The translations under genes and the position numbers were made by a program. This document shows positions 44,004 to 57,059 of a DNA stretch of 64,000 nt, in pieces (position 1 is the first letter of the stretch; each line of letters starts with the position of its first letter). The DNA is from Cyprinodon diabolis (lineage: Eukaryota > Chordata > Actinopteri > Cyprinodontiformes > Cyprinodontidae), in assembly GCA_030533445.1 (NCBI GenBank), contig CM060066.1:37366235-37430234 (forward strand), written 5' to 3'. The notes under the pieces are model-generated. The model made no database searches, had not been told where the DNA came from, and saw nothing but the letters and a program-made list of their open reading frames with translations.

Positions 44004-47000
44004 ATGACAATTCAGACAGCCAAGAAAAGTAGACTAACTTATGAATTTGGAGCAAAAATAAAAAAAAAGTTCTGTTATTCCTTGCATGAATCAAAAATAA
44101 TCAACAGATTTATTAATTTGAGTGAGTAGTGCTGATTCGTAAAACACACCAAGTTAGGGACGGCCGGCTGCAGGTTTACTGTTTCAGACATGAGTTTGCT
44201 TTAGGGGAGTATCCCTTTTTTTCTGTGTCAAAGATGGTTCATCTGCAAACACAAAGCCAAGGCTGTGCTACACCTGCACATATGGGTTGTGGGTTTTTCT
44301 GCTCCAGCCTACAGGAACAATTACCCAGAAAGCACCTGTTAGTTTATTCTAAAAGCGCCACTTCCAACAGTCTACAGTTTGGGAGGTGTTTGTAAGTTAT
44401 GCACTTGTATCACAGGAGGAATATTATTTGGGAATATTAGGAGATGAGAGAACATTTACCCAGAGTGATGTAACCTTTTCTAAAAGAATAGAACAGAAAA
44501 GGGGCTTGACATAGGCTAACAGACACAGACAACATAAAAAATACGACCAAGTTATATTTATCAGGTTTTAATTGGTTCCAAAAACATTTCTAAGACTTCC
44601 AGTTAACCATAATGAATGCCACCAATGAACTATACACATATTGAGAAAACACTGATCACTGGGGAACCTTCTCAGCAGATGCTGTGCTGCCAAAAATTGA
44701 TCATAAGTGCACTCTAGTGATTTATTCAGGAGACTAAATAACACCTCAATACGTAGTATTTTTTCATTATTTTTTTTACAATAGGGAAAAGAAAACAGCA
44801 AAACCACTTGGTGCATATTTCCACCAGTTCTCCCCCGACTGATTGCCAAAGTGTTACCTTCTGACCATGGAGTTTTCATCACACACGGCCTCGGCCACTC
44901 ATTTCAAAAGTGCGGCTTAGTGTTGCACAGTACAGAATGAGTCACCTTTATTGTCAGATACCAACCTTTTCCTTTTCATCTGCTCAGACCTCTAACCTTT
45001 CTTGCTTCCCCTGTGGCTTACCTCTCCTCTTATTATATTTACTTGAAAACCACAAGTGTTTTAAAAAGATTCTCCTGATCTTAAAGCCTCACAAAGGCTC
45101 TAACTCAGAATAACTTGGTGTTAGACCGATATGTCTCCTGGGAGTATTTATCACCTTTCACTTCACTTACCTCCCCTGAGCGTGCTGTTTGCATCTCAGT
45201 CATCGTAGTTTGGCGGTTAGTGCTCTGTGTGAAGGTTCTGTTGTGCAGATAGAGTTTGAGCAGTGTGCTGTCCTCTCTTTTAGCTCTTTTTTATTTTTGC
45301 AGTGTTACTCAGTCCTGGTCTGAGTATTAATCAAAAGGGTGGTGACAGATGCTTTGCATTTGGCGAGAGGGGTTCTTACCAAGGAGGAGGCAGACCAGTT
45401 GACTAATTTAATGATCAGTTTAGTAATTTACCAGAAGTTGAGTGTTATGTCAGCAGATTGTGGTTTAAAGAGGATTTTCTCCTGCTGAGCGACTTTATGC
45501 AGAACTCATGCAGAGAGAACCTGCTTTCTAATATGTTTCTTAACAACACCGACAACATCTTAGTGCATCCCAGAGTGAAGGGGCAATTTTTTTGTTGCCA
45601 TAGAGACAGATGCTGCTAAAGCTGCGTTTTTAAATGTCTGTGTGGGGCCTAGAAATAGGCCAAGATGATGTTGCATTTTGGCTCAGCTCCTAAAAATGCC
45701 AACACGTGTTTTGCTTGACTATGGTCATCTAGTTAAGAAGCACATAGATAATAATTTGCTATTAAAGTTCATACAGAACGCTGCCATTTTTTTCATACAG
45801 GTCTAATACATGCAGCCTTCCAACTCAAAATGCCCCCCTCAAAAAAAAAAAAAAGAAGAAAAGAGCTGGCTCTCAAGAGCCACATAGTTAATTATAGCAG
45901 TAAATGTTCTGTTATAATGTGACGTGGAAAAGGAATCAGGACTGCAGCAGTCACAATATGTGTGGGATAGCAGCGGTGGTGGGTGGGGGTTTAGCCCTTT
46001 ACAAGGACAGTGGAGTTACTTCCACCTACTGTTCCCAGCCAACCAGGCAGAGGGATCACACATGCTGAAACTGTGCTTGTATTCGGGGAGGGGGGGGGGC
46101 AAAGAGCAGCACATCAGGCTGCGCTGCCGGCTCCATCTTTGGCACGAGTCTGGTGTTACTGCATCACAGTGGATGACAGGCCAGAGGTTCTCTGACCTTC
46201 CTGTCTTACCCGCGGGGAGAACAACAACAGCTGGGTAGCCTTGCTGTGCCTTCCCTCCCCAAGCAGATAACAGTCTGTGGGAAGAGCTGAAAGAGAGAAC
46301 AGCAGACAGTGATGACAGAGAGTGAAGACAGAAGAACAGGAAGCAGATGTGTTTTTTTTTTCTTTTTCCTGTCATGTCCTTGCTTTCATTACTTCCTTTT
46401 TCCTCCTTCATTAGCTTGCCTTGCGTTTGCCTAAGAATCTTTAAAGGCCAAGTTGTTGCCATCTTCCTTTTATATCCACTTTTTTTCTATTTAAAAGTCA
46501 AGGTTTTGAACCATACTGATTGCAGACAAGTTCCACATCTCATGTGAACTGTCACTGCTATGTTGTAGGGTTTCAAGTTATCAATGATTCAAAACTTTTC
46601 TCTTATATTAAATATTTTTAAAAATTGTTTTATGAAGGACTAAATTCTTTGCAGTTAGGTAATTTGAAAAAGTTAGTGCATAATTATATTTTAGGATTGT
46701 ACTCTACTGACTAAATAAACAAAAAAAGTGGTTTTCTCTCACATTGTTTAACTTAGACATAAAGCTATGATTTAAATACAGAGCATGCTGCATTTAAGAT
46801 ACCATCAGACAGAGCTGCAAAACGGCACTATAGCTCTGTTTTTGTCGTAATGCTACTTTTCATGTTGCTGAAATTGTAATCTTCAAATTAATTACATTAG
46901 TCTTTGTAAGCGTTTGAATCTTCTTCTTGGTATGATATCAGTTATCAGGTTGTAACAGGAATCATGCAAGAATCATGGTGGCAGTAATCCTCCATGGCTG

Positions 47001-50000
47001 GGAAACTGACAACACCTATGAATACTTGCATTGCAAGGACATTTTTACCCTGTTGCAGAGTAAAGGGTGATGTGTTGAGCAATATGTGGAATCTTTTACT
47101 TGTGAAAAGTGTCTTAAGATGCTGCATGGGTATTTACACCACACCAGGAGCTTTAAATACAGAATCAGGAACACTGAGTTAATCTTTGTCTTCATATTTT
47201 CTGATTATGCATAGAATTGGGATTTATTTTTTCAGGAGGGGAGATTTGCTCAAGAGTGTTTACTGGTTCTATTATTGATTATCTTTTTAGTGTTTTTTTT
47301 TTATATATACATTGGTAGTCTAGAAGACGCTTAGAACAAAATGTTGAGGATATTCTGGTTCAGATTCTGAGAATTGTGTGTTCTTGTATATTACAGGCAG
47401 TAGTGCCTGCATGCCGGCGGGTGGCTCCTTGCTGCTTGTTTCTGTTTTCTCTTTCAGTTACAGTAGCTCCCTGCCTGGTGAGCACAGCTGCCTGTGCTTT
47501 GGTCCTGATGAGCAGGTATAAAGCTGCGAGAGGAGTAGGTCTGAGGGTCATTGGGGCATTTGTCTGGAGTTTTTGTTAAACCAAATTTAAGGCTGTCTTT
47601 TTGGAAATGTATGGAGTTGAGGAAATCTGGTCTTGGATGGTTTTGTGACTGAGGCTTGGCGGAAAGCTTTTATTTTTCTTCTATGAATCTTTAATAATAG
47701 ATCATCTGGTCTTTGGTAATCCTGCAGTAAAGGCTGGATCATTTACCCAACCTTTGACTGCTATAATTTTGGGATAACATTCTTTTAATACATTACCTGC
47801 CTGCTAGCATCTCCAGAAAGCCCCAGAACTTTGTAACTGGTTGCACTGTGCTGTGAAAGCATCAATAATACTTCCTGCCATGATTCAACACCAATTTAAT
47901 AGTCGGAAAACTGAATACCCAGATTACGTTTTGATTTGTAGTTTCACACTGAAAAACATCTCAAAACCTCCTTTTGTGTTATAATAATTAACATCTAATG
48001 ATCGACTAGCTGCATAATATTGTCAAGACCAGTGCAGATGTACAGTAAAATTAGCTTAATTCATGAAAAACGTCTTAAATATATTTTATGAGAAGCTTAA
48101 TATATTAAAAATATATTAGTACACAAACCACCCTTTCAAAGCTCAGAAAGTATTGGTTCTCTACGCTTTCAGAAGGCCAAGTCAGGACTTTACCTGTGCT
48201 AATATGCATGAAAGTTCTACCTGGGCTTTTAAAACGCCACAGACCTTTGAGTGACAATAGAAAAGGCATTTCTCATAGTAAGGTTTTCTCTCTTAATTGC
48301 TGTTGTTCAGCTAAATTTAAAAAAGCATATAGAGGGGCATATTCATGTAAATACAGTCAAGCATATTAAGGGATACATAGAGGTGTAAATAGGCCTTTAT
48401 ATCCCGATATGGGGCCAAAACATACCTGCTAACTTTAATTTAAACCTGAATGAAGATTAAAGTTAATACTGCCACTGCACAAGGTAAAGATGATAGGAAA
48501 GAAGGTGAAAATAACAGATCTTCAAATTGAAAACTATTGACAACCAGCAGCATATTAGGGTTAAGCAGTGGCTTAATTATGTTACCAAGACTATATAACA
48601 GCTATTAGACACTTCACATCATGTCTAATGTTTGTTAGTAATACAAAATAAGTAACACCAGGCTCTAATATTTGGACCCAATCTTAAATGCTAATATGGT
48701 GCACTATAATTTGATAGTAATTATCCCTAATTTCTGATAAGATAATATCTAGACTTAAAGATCTGTTGAATTTAGACCCTGAGCATCAGCAAGCACAGAG
48801 ATATGGTTTATATGGAGTACTGTTTATGATGATCAATAGGTATTACTCATACAAAATTGTGAAAACCATAAGAAATGTTTGATCTTATTTTTAAATATAT
48901 GCATTATAATTATTATGTATTACATTGCTGCTGTTATTATTGGTAGTACTTGTGACAGGTGAGTAAGCAATTTAGCGGTGGAAGAATACAGAAATCAAGA
49001 CACTACTTCCGATACATTACATCAGATACAAAACAGTAATATTCCTGCAAAACTGGGAATCAAAACACCATATTATTTTTATTAACAAATAATAGTTTTA
49101 TGACTCACAAACTAAAGGAAAAATCTGTAATCAGTAACGGATGAAACAGTGTTTTTACTGCTTTTGTCATTAGTCTCAGAATCCTCCGAATATTAGCCTA
49201 AAATACTAAGTCTGTACATATTTAAGGCAAAATTTTGAATAGGTTTAAGAGTCTTCTTGATTTTGCCCACAAAGAAGAAATTGGCAACAGAAACATTTAA
49301 AAATCAATTTTGTAATTTGGTGATGATGGTTAGTCGGAAAAAAAGTCTTAATTCGTTATTTTGAAGCAGGGGAAGTCAGGCTACTTCCTTTTTATGCCCT
49401 TCAAAACAAGAGTCTCAAATGTAGACATCATGTGTCAGACTTAAAGCACTCACCCGCTCAGTAATAGCATAAACCTGAAGATGTCGCATGGTGTAAGACT
49501 TCCCTTTGGCAAAAAAAATGTGGCTTTTTGATATTGTGAGATCTCACTAACCCTCATAGACATTTAAGTCTGCAGAGACAAAAAATGTTTTTTGACAGAG
49601 TTATGATTCTGTCCTTGAAGTATTTTCAGTCCTCAGGATAGCTGAAGACTTCTTATTCCACATGGCCACTACCCAAATAATGTCTTCTCTCATTTGTCCG
49701 TAGAAAATTAGGGCTTGGGCAGAGGTAAAAGTGCTGAGGTATGAATGAAGGCATGGGTGCTTTTATCCATTATACTGCTCTGTTAGCACTTTCTTATAGC
49801 TGACTTGTCAGATTACATTAGTGGCAAGTTTGCTCCCGAGGTCACCCGAGGCGGAGTCCAGTGTCATCTAGATGGAGTGGTATATAAATGTGTATGAAAT
49901 GGGCCGAAATTACACACACACTGACATGAAGAGATCTGAGTGTGCCTCATTTTATTTTTTAAAGCCACTAGCATTGTACATGCAGCACTTATTCCTGCAG

Positions 50001-50805
50001 GATTTTCATGTCAGCTGTTCATAATGCGACTGCACAGACAGGCAGACAGCATTGCCAATTTGAAATTTAGTTAGGACTGTGTATGCACATTATCTTTAGA
50101 TGGGTATAATTAGGTGGTTTGACACACATAACCATGGAATCTATTTTAAAGAAATAGCTTAGACACTGTAGATGAACCTGCAGAGCTCTTGTGTATTTTA
50201 TAAGGCAGTTTATCACAAGATAGCAAGGATAAAGAGCTCCAAAGTGGCCAAACTGATCATTGGATTATCAGAAAAAAACAAAACATTTCACAGAGAACAT
50301 GATTAGCAAGATAATGAAGCTCATTATCCCACATAAAAGGAAACTGCAGTGAAATAAGAGAGATTTAATGTTAAAGGACAGTAGTAGATTAGAAAATTGT
50401 CCTTTTCTTTTGATCAAGAAAAAAAAAGAGATTTAGATCGGGGGAAGAGAGCCAAAAATAAGGCAGAATGACTAGGGGTAAATTTCCTGCGAGGCTTATA
50501 GTATTCCCTTGCTTTTGCAGCCTTGGTTTTAAAAATGAAAAATGCCCTACACATTAATTTCATTTACCAGTGCATAGAAGAGGGAAGTGACAGTCACTCA
50601 CTCAGACACAGAACTCTTTATTTTCACAATTTTTTTTATCCATATTGACTGAGGAAGAGTGGTGGTAGTGAGAAAGGTTCATGTTGCTTTAGTCTACAGT
50701 CCGAGCATTAGGTGTTGCCCAAAATTAGTCAATGTACTGTAACTTCCCACTACTTAGCAAAACTTTACTGATTGCTTTGAATTCTGAAAGTATAATGTCT
50801 TTTTT
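44004..50805 (+). other. kcnq5: kcnq5 intron 1, no clear features
   Basis: This 6.8-kb stretch is mostly AT-rich and free of recognisable exons. A fragment near 45850-45890 (A-run followed by 'gctggctctcaagagccaca') resembles a hAT end, but its partner is missing. A GC-richer patch at 45930-46270 and one at 47395-47560 contain only short, overlapping two-strand frames. No kcnq5 exon was recognised. Confidence 0.45.
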
Positions 50806-50809
50806 TTGT

Positions 50810-51290
50810 GGATGTTGAAGCTTGGCCTGTTCCTCCGTGTAGTTCTGTTTCTCTGACTGTTACTAACTGTATGTGTTCTCTTTCATCCTCTAACATGGGA
50901 GCTGGCTCGGAGCTCGTCTGCCTGTCTGTATGTCTCCTGGAAAGGTGGTTGACAGTTGCCTTTTGTATCTCTGCTTCTCTCTATATGTCTGCTTCCGTCT
51001 CCTTGATTCCTAGTCTGCCTCAGCAGATGGCCTCTCACACTGATCCTGGTCCTGCTGGACGTTTCTTCCTGTTAAAAGGAAGTTTTTCCTCTCCACTCTC
51101 GCTTCAAGCTAGCTTAGTGTGACAGATTGCCTTCCAGTCAATGAGTCGATGCAATCAACTGTTTTTCTTAGATAGAAAACTTTGAATCAGTTTGACTGTA
51201 TGATCTGTTAAATTGTCTCTGTAAAATGCCTTGAAATCACATGTGTTGTGATTTGGCCATATATAAATAAACTGAATTAAAATTTAATTG
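50810..51290 (+). repeat. LINE-tail family, long copy
   Basis: This copy ends 'aaatgccttgaaatcacatg', then 'tgttgtgatttggccatata' and taaataaactgaatt. It contains the internal boxes 'gtttcttcctgttaaaagga', 'tttttcctctccactctcgc' and 'gagtcgatgcaatcaactgt'. It is largely the complement of 21195-21655. The + strand frame at 50808-51122 is an accident of the repeat. Confidence 0.72.
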
Positions 51291-52143
51291 AGTATTTAAT
51301 TGAATATAAGGCAGCATGTAAGAGTCAGTTCCACAAAGTTCGAAGCCATGGAACCTTAACCAGAAACAGTGAATTGAACGCTCTTGGTTGGGGGCAGGTT
51401 GTGGCTGAAGTGGTGAGATTTAAAGATTCTGGTGTCTTTTTCATGTGAGATAATGGATCACAAGATTGATAAGAGTTTTGGCATTGTTAGCTAAACTACA
51501 GATGTGACTCCAGTCTGATAGGGTAAAGAGCTAAACTAAAAAGCAAAGCTCTTAAATTAATTGGTCTGTCTATATTCTAACCTTACTTATGCTTAGGAGA
51601 AATAGGTCATGTTTGGAGGTACATCAACCTAATTGAAAACACTTCAGCGGGGTACCTGATGGTAGTAGTAGATGGTTGATTGTATAGATGGACGATCAAT
51701 TACATCTTGTCTCTTTTGAACGTAATACTTGATATGGCTCGTGTCATATTACACTCCCAGGGGTAGCTAATGACATTGGGCAGTATTCACGGAATACTTT
51801 GGCTTGTATGTACACCAATCTGGAATTGTTTATTCCAAAGGTAAGACTGCAGGGTTGGATTGTTGTTGCCATTGTTGTTTGGCTGCAAGAAAGGCCCAAG
51901 TTCCCATCCAACCTAAGAGCAGGCACCTTCTGTGTGGAGTTACTGCCATCCATACAACTTATCTGTCAGGTTAAGTGCACATTCTAAATTGTCCTTGCTG
52001 TTTAATGTATCCGTGTATTGTTCTGTAGTGGATTAGTGATCTCTTAAAAGTACTTCCTCTTGATTGCATAGAGATATCTCAGTTTATGAAGCACGCTATT
52101 TAGTAATTTTATGCTTTTCCATTCATTTTGTTTTTGTTTGTAC

Positions 52144-53093
52144 TAGGGCTGGGCGATAATTCAATAACGATATATATCGATCGATAGACGTGTGGCGCAA
52201 TAGAAAAAAGAGGGTCGATAAAAAAGAAACGCAGTTTTCCTTCCTTCTCATTGTAGCCTAGCATGTATGTTTATGCTAGTCACTGCTTCCTCCCAACCAA
52301 TCACAATCGTGGACCCAGGCACGCCATCACCAAGTGCCGCCCTCTCAAACCACAACACAGAGCACATGAAGATGTCGCAGCAGGAGAGGCACAGGAAATT
52401 GTTCCAAAGAAGGGTTTTTGTAGTTCGGCAGTTTGGCAGTATTTCGGTCATGGCAAGTCGGACAAAAAACAAACCACAGTCATCTGTAAAATGTGTCGGG
52501 AACCAGTGAAAACGAAGTCTGATAACACAACCAACTTTTTTTATCATCTCAGCCGCTCACACCCGCAGGAGTGCGAGCTGTGTAGGCCCCGGCGCGGCTC
52601 TCCTCCGAGGAATTCTTTCGGGAATTTCGGGAAAATATATATATATTTTCAGTTCTGGGCAGTTTCCCACGTAGTTCTAACAATTGAGAGAAAAATGCTG
52701 AGGGGCCAGAAACTTCAAAGTAAAAACTCAGGTTAAAGCAGGAAACGGGGGCGGCGGCGGCGGGGCATTTATTTATTTGTTATATTTATTTTGGTCACTT
52801 TTCTGGTCACTTTAGTTTACTCTTTGTCAGTATTTAATAACATAACCCAGGTCTCTTAAGTTATTTTTCTTTAAAACAATTCTGTTATGGTTAAAAAAGT
52901 TGGTTAAATAAAGATTTAATTCGAAGTCTGTGTTTGTGTTTTTTATTAAAATTAAATCATTTAGCAATATCATAAAAAGTCCAGGCAGAGCTGCACATAA
53001 AATATGGTTTCAAATGTTTTCAATAATTATCGATATCGATCAATATGCATTTTTTTTTATCGATAAGCTTTTTTTCTATATCGCCCAGCCCTA
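52144..53093 (+). mobile_element. 950-bp hAT element carrying a BED zinc-finger frame
   Basis: The terminal inverted repeats are TAGGGCTGGGCGATA and TATCGCCCAGCCCTA, with a perfect 8-bp target duplication GTTTGTAC at 52136-52143 and 53094-53101. The left half encodes a BED zinc finger; the right half is AT-rich and non-coding, with a short GGC repeat at about 52750. The transposase catalytic core is absent, so the element is non-autonomous. A truncated reverse copy lies at 42474-43063. The perfect duplication indicates moderate youth. Confidence 0.94.
52263..52736 (+). pseudogene. BED zinc-finger fragment of a hAT transposase
   Basis: An open frame of about 157 codons lies inside the hAT element. 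Its middle reads 'SSAVWQYFGHGKSDKKQTT', then V-I-C-K-M-C, 'REPVKTKSDNTTNFFYHLS' and R-S-H-P. The C-x2-C ... H-x4-H pattern is a ZBED-type DNA-binding finger that recognises transposon ends. Upstream, an alternative frame (52267-52509) holds the probable original N-terminus (M-S-Q-Q-E-R), so a frameshift separates them. The frame stops in the AT-rich part with no RNase-H-like or dimerisation domain. It is a deleted transposase, not a host gene. Confidence 0.8.
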
Positions 53094-53161
53094 GTTTGTA
53101 CCACTTTTGGGTAGTGAATGTGCTTATTTTATAATCTTAAAGTTGCCAATTTTTTTATGTG

Positions 53162-53290
53162 TTAAGCAGTGATTCCCAATCGGGTGTATGCAATGCGCTC
53201 TTAGACCCCCCCTAGTGGTCTGCGAGCGCATTGCAAGGGGTACATGAAAATATTTTATATCTTGGGTAGTAAAATAAAATGGGGCTGGGA
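53162..53290. repeat. hAT-like fragment with internal hairpin
   Basis: 'agcagtgattcccaatcggg' resembles a hAT terminus. The inverted arms 'tgcaatgcgctc' (53189-53200, extended by tagacc) and 'gagcgcattgca' (53224-53235, preceded by ggtctgc) form a strong hairpin around 'cccctagt'. No target duplication was identified. Confidence 0.6.
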
Positions 53291-53381
53291 TTAATTTTGC
53301 TTTGTGAGGACCCAATTGAAAATTAAACAAGCTTTTATAAATCAAAAACTAAGTTTTCCTATATGTTTGTGTTCACCAACA

Positions 53382-53736
53382 CGAGGCAGAGGAACAGATA
53401 TCTTTGCGCTACGGCAGCGCAGAGCCAACAAACTAGCGATTGCGAGATCGCCCATTACGCTCGAAAGTAACTACGGCAAGTTGAGAGAGATGAACTGAGA
53501 CGGTACTGAAATCTATACCCTGCACAGACTAGTGAAATACTATCTGTAAAATTATCTATGTAAACAAACCTCATCACTTGAGAAGGTAGGTGATGCGGAC
53601 GTCGTGGAAGACATTTTGTCCCGTAACGCTCGCCGTACTGTTGGGCGGGAGAAGCGGTGGGGGGGAGATGTTCATGTTGCTGCAGTCTGCAGTCTGACCG
53701 CTAGATGTCGCTGAAAATTACACACTGTAGCTTTAA
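53382..53736. mobile_element. TTAA-flanked MITE, family A, copy 2 (left end lost)
   Basis: The right end is ATTACACACTGTAGCT at 53717-53732, followed by TTAA. The GC-rich core (tacggcagcgcagagccaac) is present. The left terminus and about 130 adjacent bases seen in the other copies are missing or replaced. Reverse orientation relative to copies 1 and 3. Confidence 0.85.
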
Positions 53737-54422
53737 GTTTTTCATGCATACTTTGTCACTAAAATGACCCATCATGTTTGAACCTTCTCTTTGAGAACAT
53801 TATGTACAGAACAATTAATTATTATGCTACAACATTGAAAAATGGCAAACTCACACAACCACTATCAGCTTAAGATCTGAATTGAAAATAAAACAGCAGC
53901 TGGTCTGAAATCCACAATTGATCCAAGTATGTTCCCGGTATCTGTCGTGAAGTCACGGGCTTCAAGGATGTCCTTCTTCTAACATGCAAACAGAGACTTA
54001 TTTTAGCCAGATGATGAGATTTCCTCATCTACAGCTTCTGTTAGTCCAAGAGACATGGGAAAACACACAGTAAACAGCATCCCTGGAGAAAAGAAAGAAC
54101 TTAAAGGCGTCATTTACTCATGTGGTAGATGGAAATGAAAGAATGTTTCATTTACAAACAGTTTTAAAAGAGTTTCATTAGTTTAGTCATGAGGTCAGAG
54201 ATAAATGTTTCTTTCATTTCTCCCTTTATATATCAAATAAAGGGCTACAGAGACGAGGTTATAAATAAGAAGAAACACCACTGAAGGGTTTGTTTTATTT
54301 CTATTTGTTTTTGGGAAAGATAAGCAATACAGTGTGCAGTGTCTTAGTAATAAAATAAAGAAACTATTCTGCATTGAACCATAAGTTTTTCGTCTGAACA
54401 AAGTTCTCTGGCTGTACCTTAA

Positions 54423-54510
54423 AACAGTGTTTCCCAACCTTTTTTTTTACTTTTGTTCCCATTTGTACATTTTGTCTTACCATGAATACCCCCCTCAGTC
54501 AGAAGAATTG
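54423..54510. repeat. hAT terminal fragment
   Basis: 'aaacagtgtttcccaacctt' and the following T-run resemble the left end of a common hAT family, followed by 'catgaatacccccctcagtc'. No matching right end was found. Confidence 0.4.
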
Positions 54511-54839
54511 GTGATCATCCAAAAGTGGAACGTACAATAACTATATTATAAAATAAATAGATTATTTAAAAAAAAAAAACTATTTTACTAAATCTTTTAA
54601 CCTGACCATTTAATTCTTAGGTATATATTTTTTCCACCTCAAATAAAAAAACAACATAAATATGTTGACTGGAAGTTAGTAAGGAATTAAAATAAATACA
54701 AAATGAAATCATATTATAAACCTGTATTTATAAAACTGGAGCTCCTCTTGTAACTCCCTTATAATCACATTTACGCTTGATGAATTGAGAACAAAATAAA
54801 GAACACAAATTATAGTCAGACTGACCTAATTAGTATTAA

Positions 54840-55331
54840 AGCTACAGTGTGTAATTTTCAGCAACATCTAACGTCCAGACTGCAGACCGCAGCAACATGA
54901 ACATCTCCCCCCCAACAGTACGGCGAGCGTTACAGGACAAAATGTCTTCCACGGCGTCCGCATCACCTACCTTCTCAAGTGATGAGGTTTGTTTACATAG
55001 ATAATTTTACAGATAGTATTTCATTAGTCTGTGTAGGGTATATTGTTCAGTACCGTCTCAGTTCATCTCTCTCAACTTGCCGTAGTTACTTTCGAGCGTA
55101 ATGGGCGATCTCGCAATCGCTAGTTTGTTGGCTCTGCGCTGCCGTAACGCAAAGATGTCTGCCTCCATGGCTGCGAGACCCGCTCCTATGTAATTATAAA
55201 TAATGAATTCTAAGGCAACGCAAATATTAAGGTTAAGAGGCTGAGCTCGTAGATGATGATAAATAACATAGTTATGTATAATATATTACATTTCTGACTG
55301 TATATCCCTGTAATTATTACACACTGTAGCT
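54840..55331. mobile_element. TTAA-flanked MITE, family A, copy 3
   Basis: Complete copy with AGCTACAGTGTGTAAT and ATTACACACTGTAGCT ends and TTAA at 54836-54839 and 55332-55335. It has the same orientation as copy 1, with a few substitutions and without the second C-rich block. It nearly abuts the ACTAA-type element starting at 55345. Confidence 0.9.
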
Positions 55332-55344
55332 TTAATAAATAGAT

Positions 55345-55418
55345 TATGGCTGAAACTGTAAATCAGATTATTTATGATTATTTAATTAATTATTGAATTA
55401 ATCGTCAACTAATTTAAT

Positions 55419-55451
<33 letters not shown>

Positions 55452-55740
55452 TTAACTGGAGTTTAGAGACTGTAAAACATGCCTTTAGCTGCCAGATCAA
55501 CCCACTTAGGGCAGTAGTAAATTCTAAAAAAATATGTAACCATTTTGCATAAAAAAAAAAGGTTTTCTTCTGTCAATATACTCCATCCAGAACTCCTCAA
55601 GTGGAAAAGTTTTAGGTTAACCTGCTTTATTTCTGTATAGATTCTTTATGAACCTTTGGCTATTCGATTATTAATCAATTAATCGAAAAAACTATTGACA
55701 GATAAATCAATTTGCAAAATAATCGTTAGTTGCAGCCCTA
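55345..55740. mobile_element. 'ACTAA'-type hAT MITE, copy 2, with TCAA microsatellite
   Basis: Left end TTATGGCTGAAAC, right end CGTTAGTTGCAGCCCTA, and an interior matching 43608-44003 and the complement of 60579-60939. It contains a (TCAA)n run at 55420-55450, apparently grown from the native 'aatcgat' box. Confidence 0.75.
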
Positions 55741-57059
55741 ATCTAGAGTCCAAATTTAATGTCGCTTAAAATATCTGAATAAATAAGTAAGCATGTAGAT
55801 TGTCCCTTAACTGAAGAAAATCAATTTTGGTTACCCAGTCCTGTCAGAGTCTTGCTCCAAAAAAAATTAAAAAATGATATGTGAAGATATGTTTAAAAAA
55901 AGAACCCAAACATTTGGAGCCTACTGACTGTCCTGCTAATGCTCCTGCATGGAGTGGATTTTAGGGGGGAGAAATACTCAACAGCTGTCCGTTGGAATAA
56001 CAGGAGTGACTAGAGTGACTGCACCCCAGTGTTCATGTTACCCAGGCAGGCTTTTAATAGCTGAGCCTGGCTGCAGAGAAAGAGGTACAGTGACTTGATC
56101 ACATGTCAGAGATGAAAGCAAAGTAGATGGTTTGTTGATGGAAGAATCTATCCTCTCTGTGATTTCCTGTTGTGCAACAGTCTGCGGGCCTCCGCTAAAA
56201 CCTTTCTCTCATCTATATTGATCTTGTGTTAATGAAGCACACAATTTCCATGTTTGAATGTCTATTATAATGGCTCATCATTGCAATTAAATCAGGCTTC
56301 TAAAGTGCTTGAGCTCAAGTCTATGCATGACGGCAAGGGTGTTTGGAAAAATATTTGTGAAAGTAATTTATATTTAAGTCTGGCTTGCAGCACCAGGAAT
56401 AGTGAAGTAGAATTATTGCTCTTGGCAGTTTGTGTGGAGATGGAAAACCAAAAATGACTTTTGGTTTTATAGGAGGATTAGATATATATTTAATGAGAGA
56501 CTTTATTCATAACTTATATTTAGATCTTGTGCTCAAACTAAGAGATCTGCAGAGTTGTTCACCACAGCGTCAGTATGTGCTCCGTGGGTTTAGCTGTTTT
56601 TTTTTTTGCAGAAAAAATGAAACTAAAGAGGAAAACATTTGTGAAAAAAAACTTTCTAAAACGGGTTTATTGTTGTGATTAAACAATTAATTTTTTAAAG
56701 CCATCACCATGACCATTACTGGAGAAAATACACATTTCCTCTCATTTTATTTGACTTCTTGCTTTAAATGGTGTATTTCAATCTGTTAAAGTTAAATAAA
56801 ATTGTCCCACACACTTATTAGTAGGACTCTGTGTGAAACAATTTTCCTTTCAGAGATAATCCCCTGGCAACATTAGTTTAATATAAAAAAGTGATATTTT
56901 AAAGACCAGTGTCAGGATTGTGCAGAGTTCTACAAAATAATGAACCGCATTTGGTAGTGCTGCATGTTTGGCTGGCATATTATACATAAAGATTTATGGC
57001 AAGTTCAGCCTAAAAAAACTTAACACAAAGCTTTTTTTGTTTTTTCTCCATGTTGAAAG
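55741..57059 (+). other. kcnq5: kcnq5 intron 1, nothing recognised
   Basis: AT-rich intron with short frames (56254-56678) that lack protein-like features. No repeat with defined ends was found. Confidence 0.5.

Noticed and set aside
45924..46462. Overlapping 104- and 148-codon frames on opposite strands
   Set aside because: They arise from a local GC-rich patch; no conserved motif, and splice sites were not convincing.
50808..51122. 104-codon + strand frame
   Set aside because: It coincides with a LINE-tail repeat also present at 21195-21655 and has no protein-like features.
52263..52736. Domesticated ZBED-like host gene
   Set aside because: The finger sits inside an element with hAT inverted repeats and a target duplication and lacks further domains; it is a deleted transposase.
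55419..55450. Regular short repeat that could suggest an array
   Set aside because: It is a plain (TCAA)n microsatellite within a hAT MITE, with no spacers, so not a CRISPR array.
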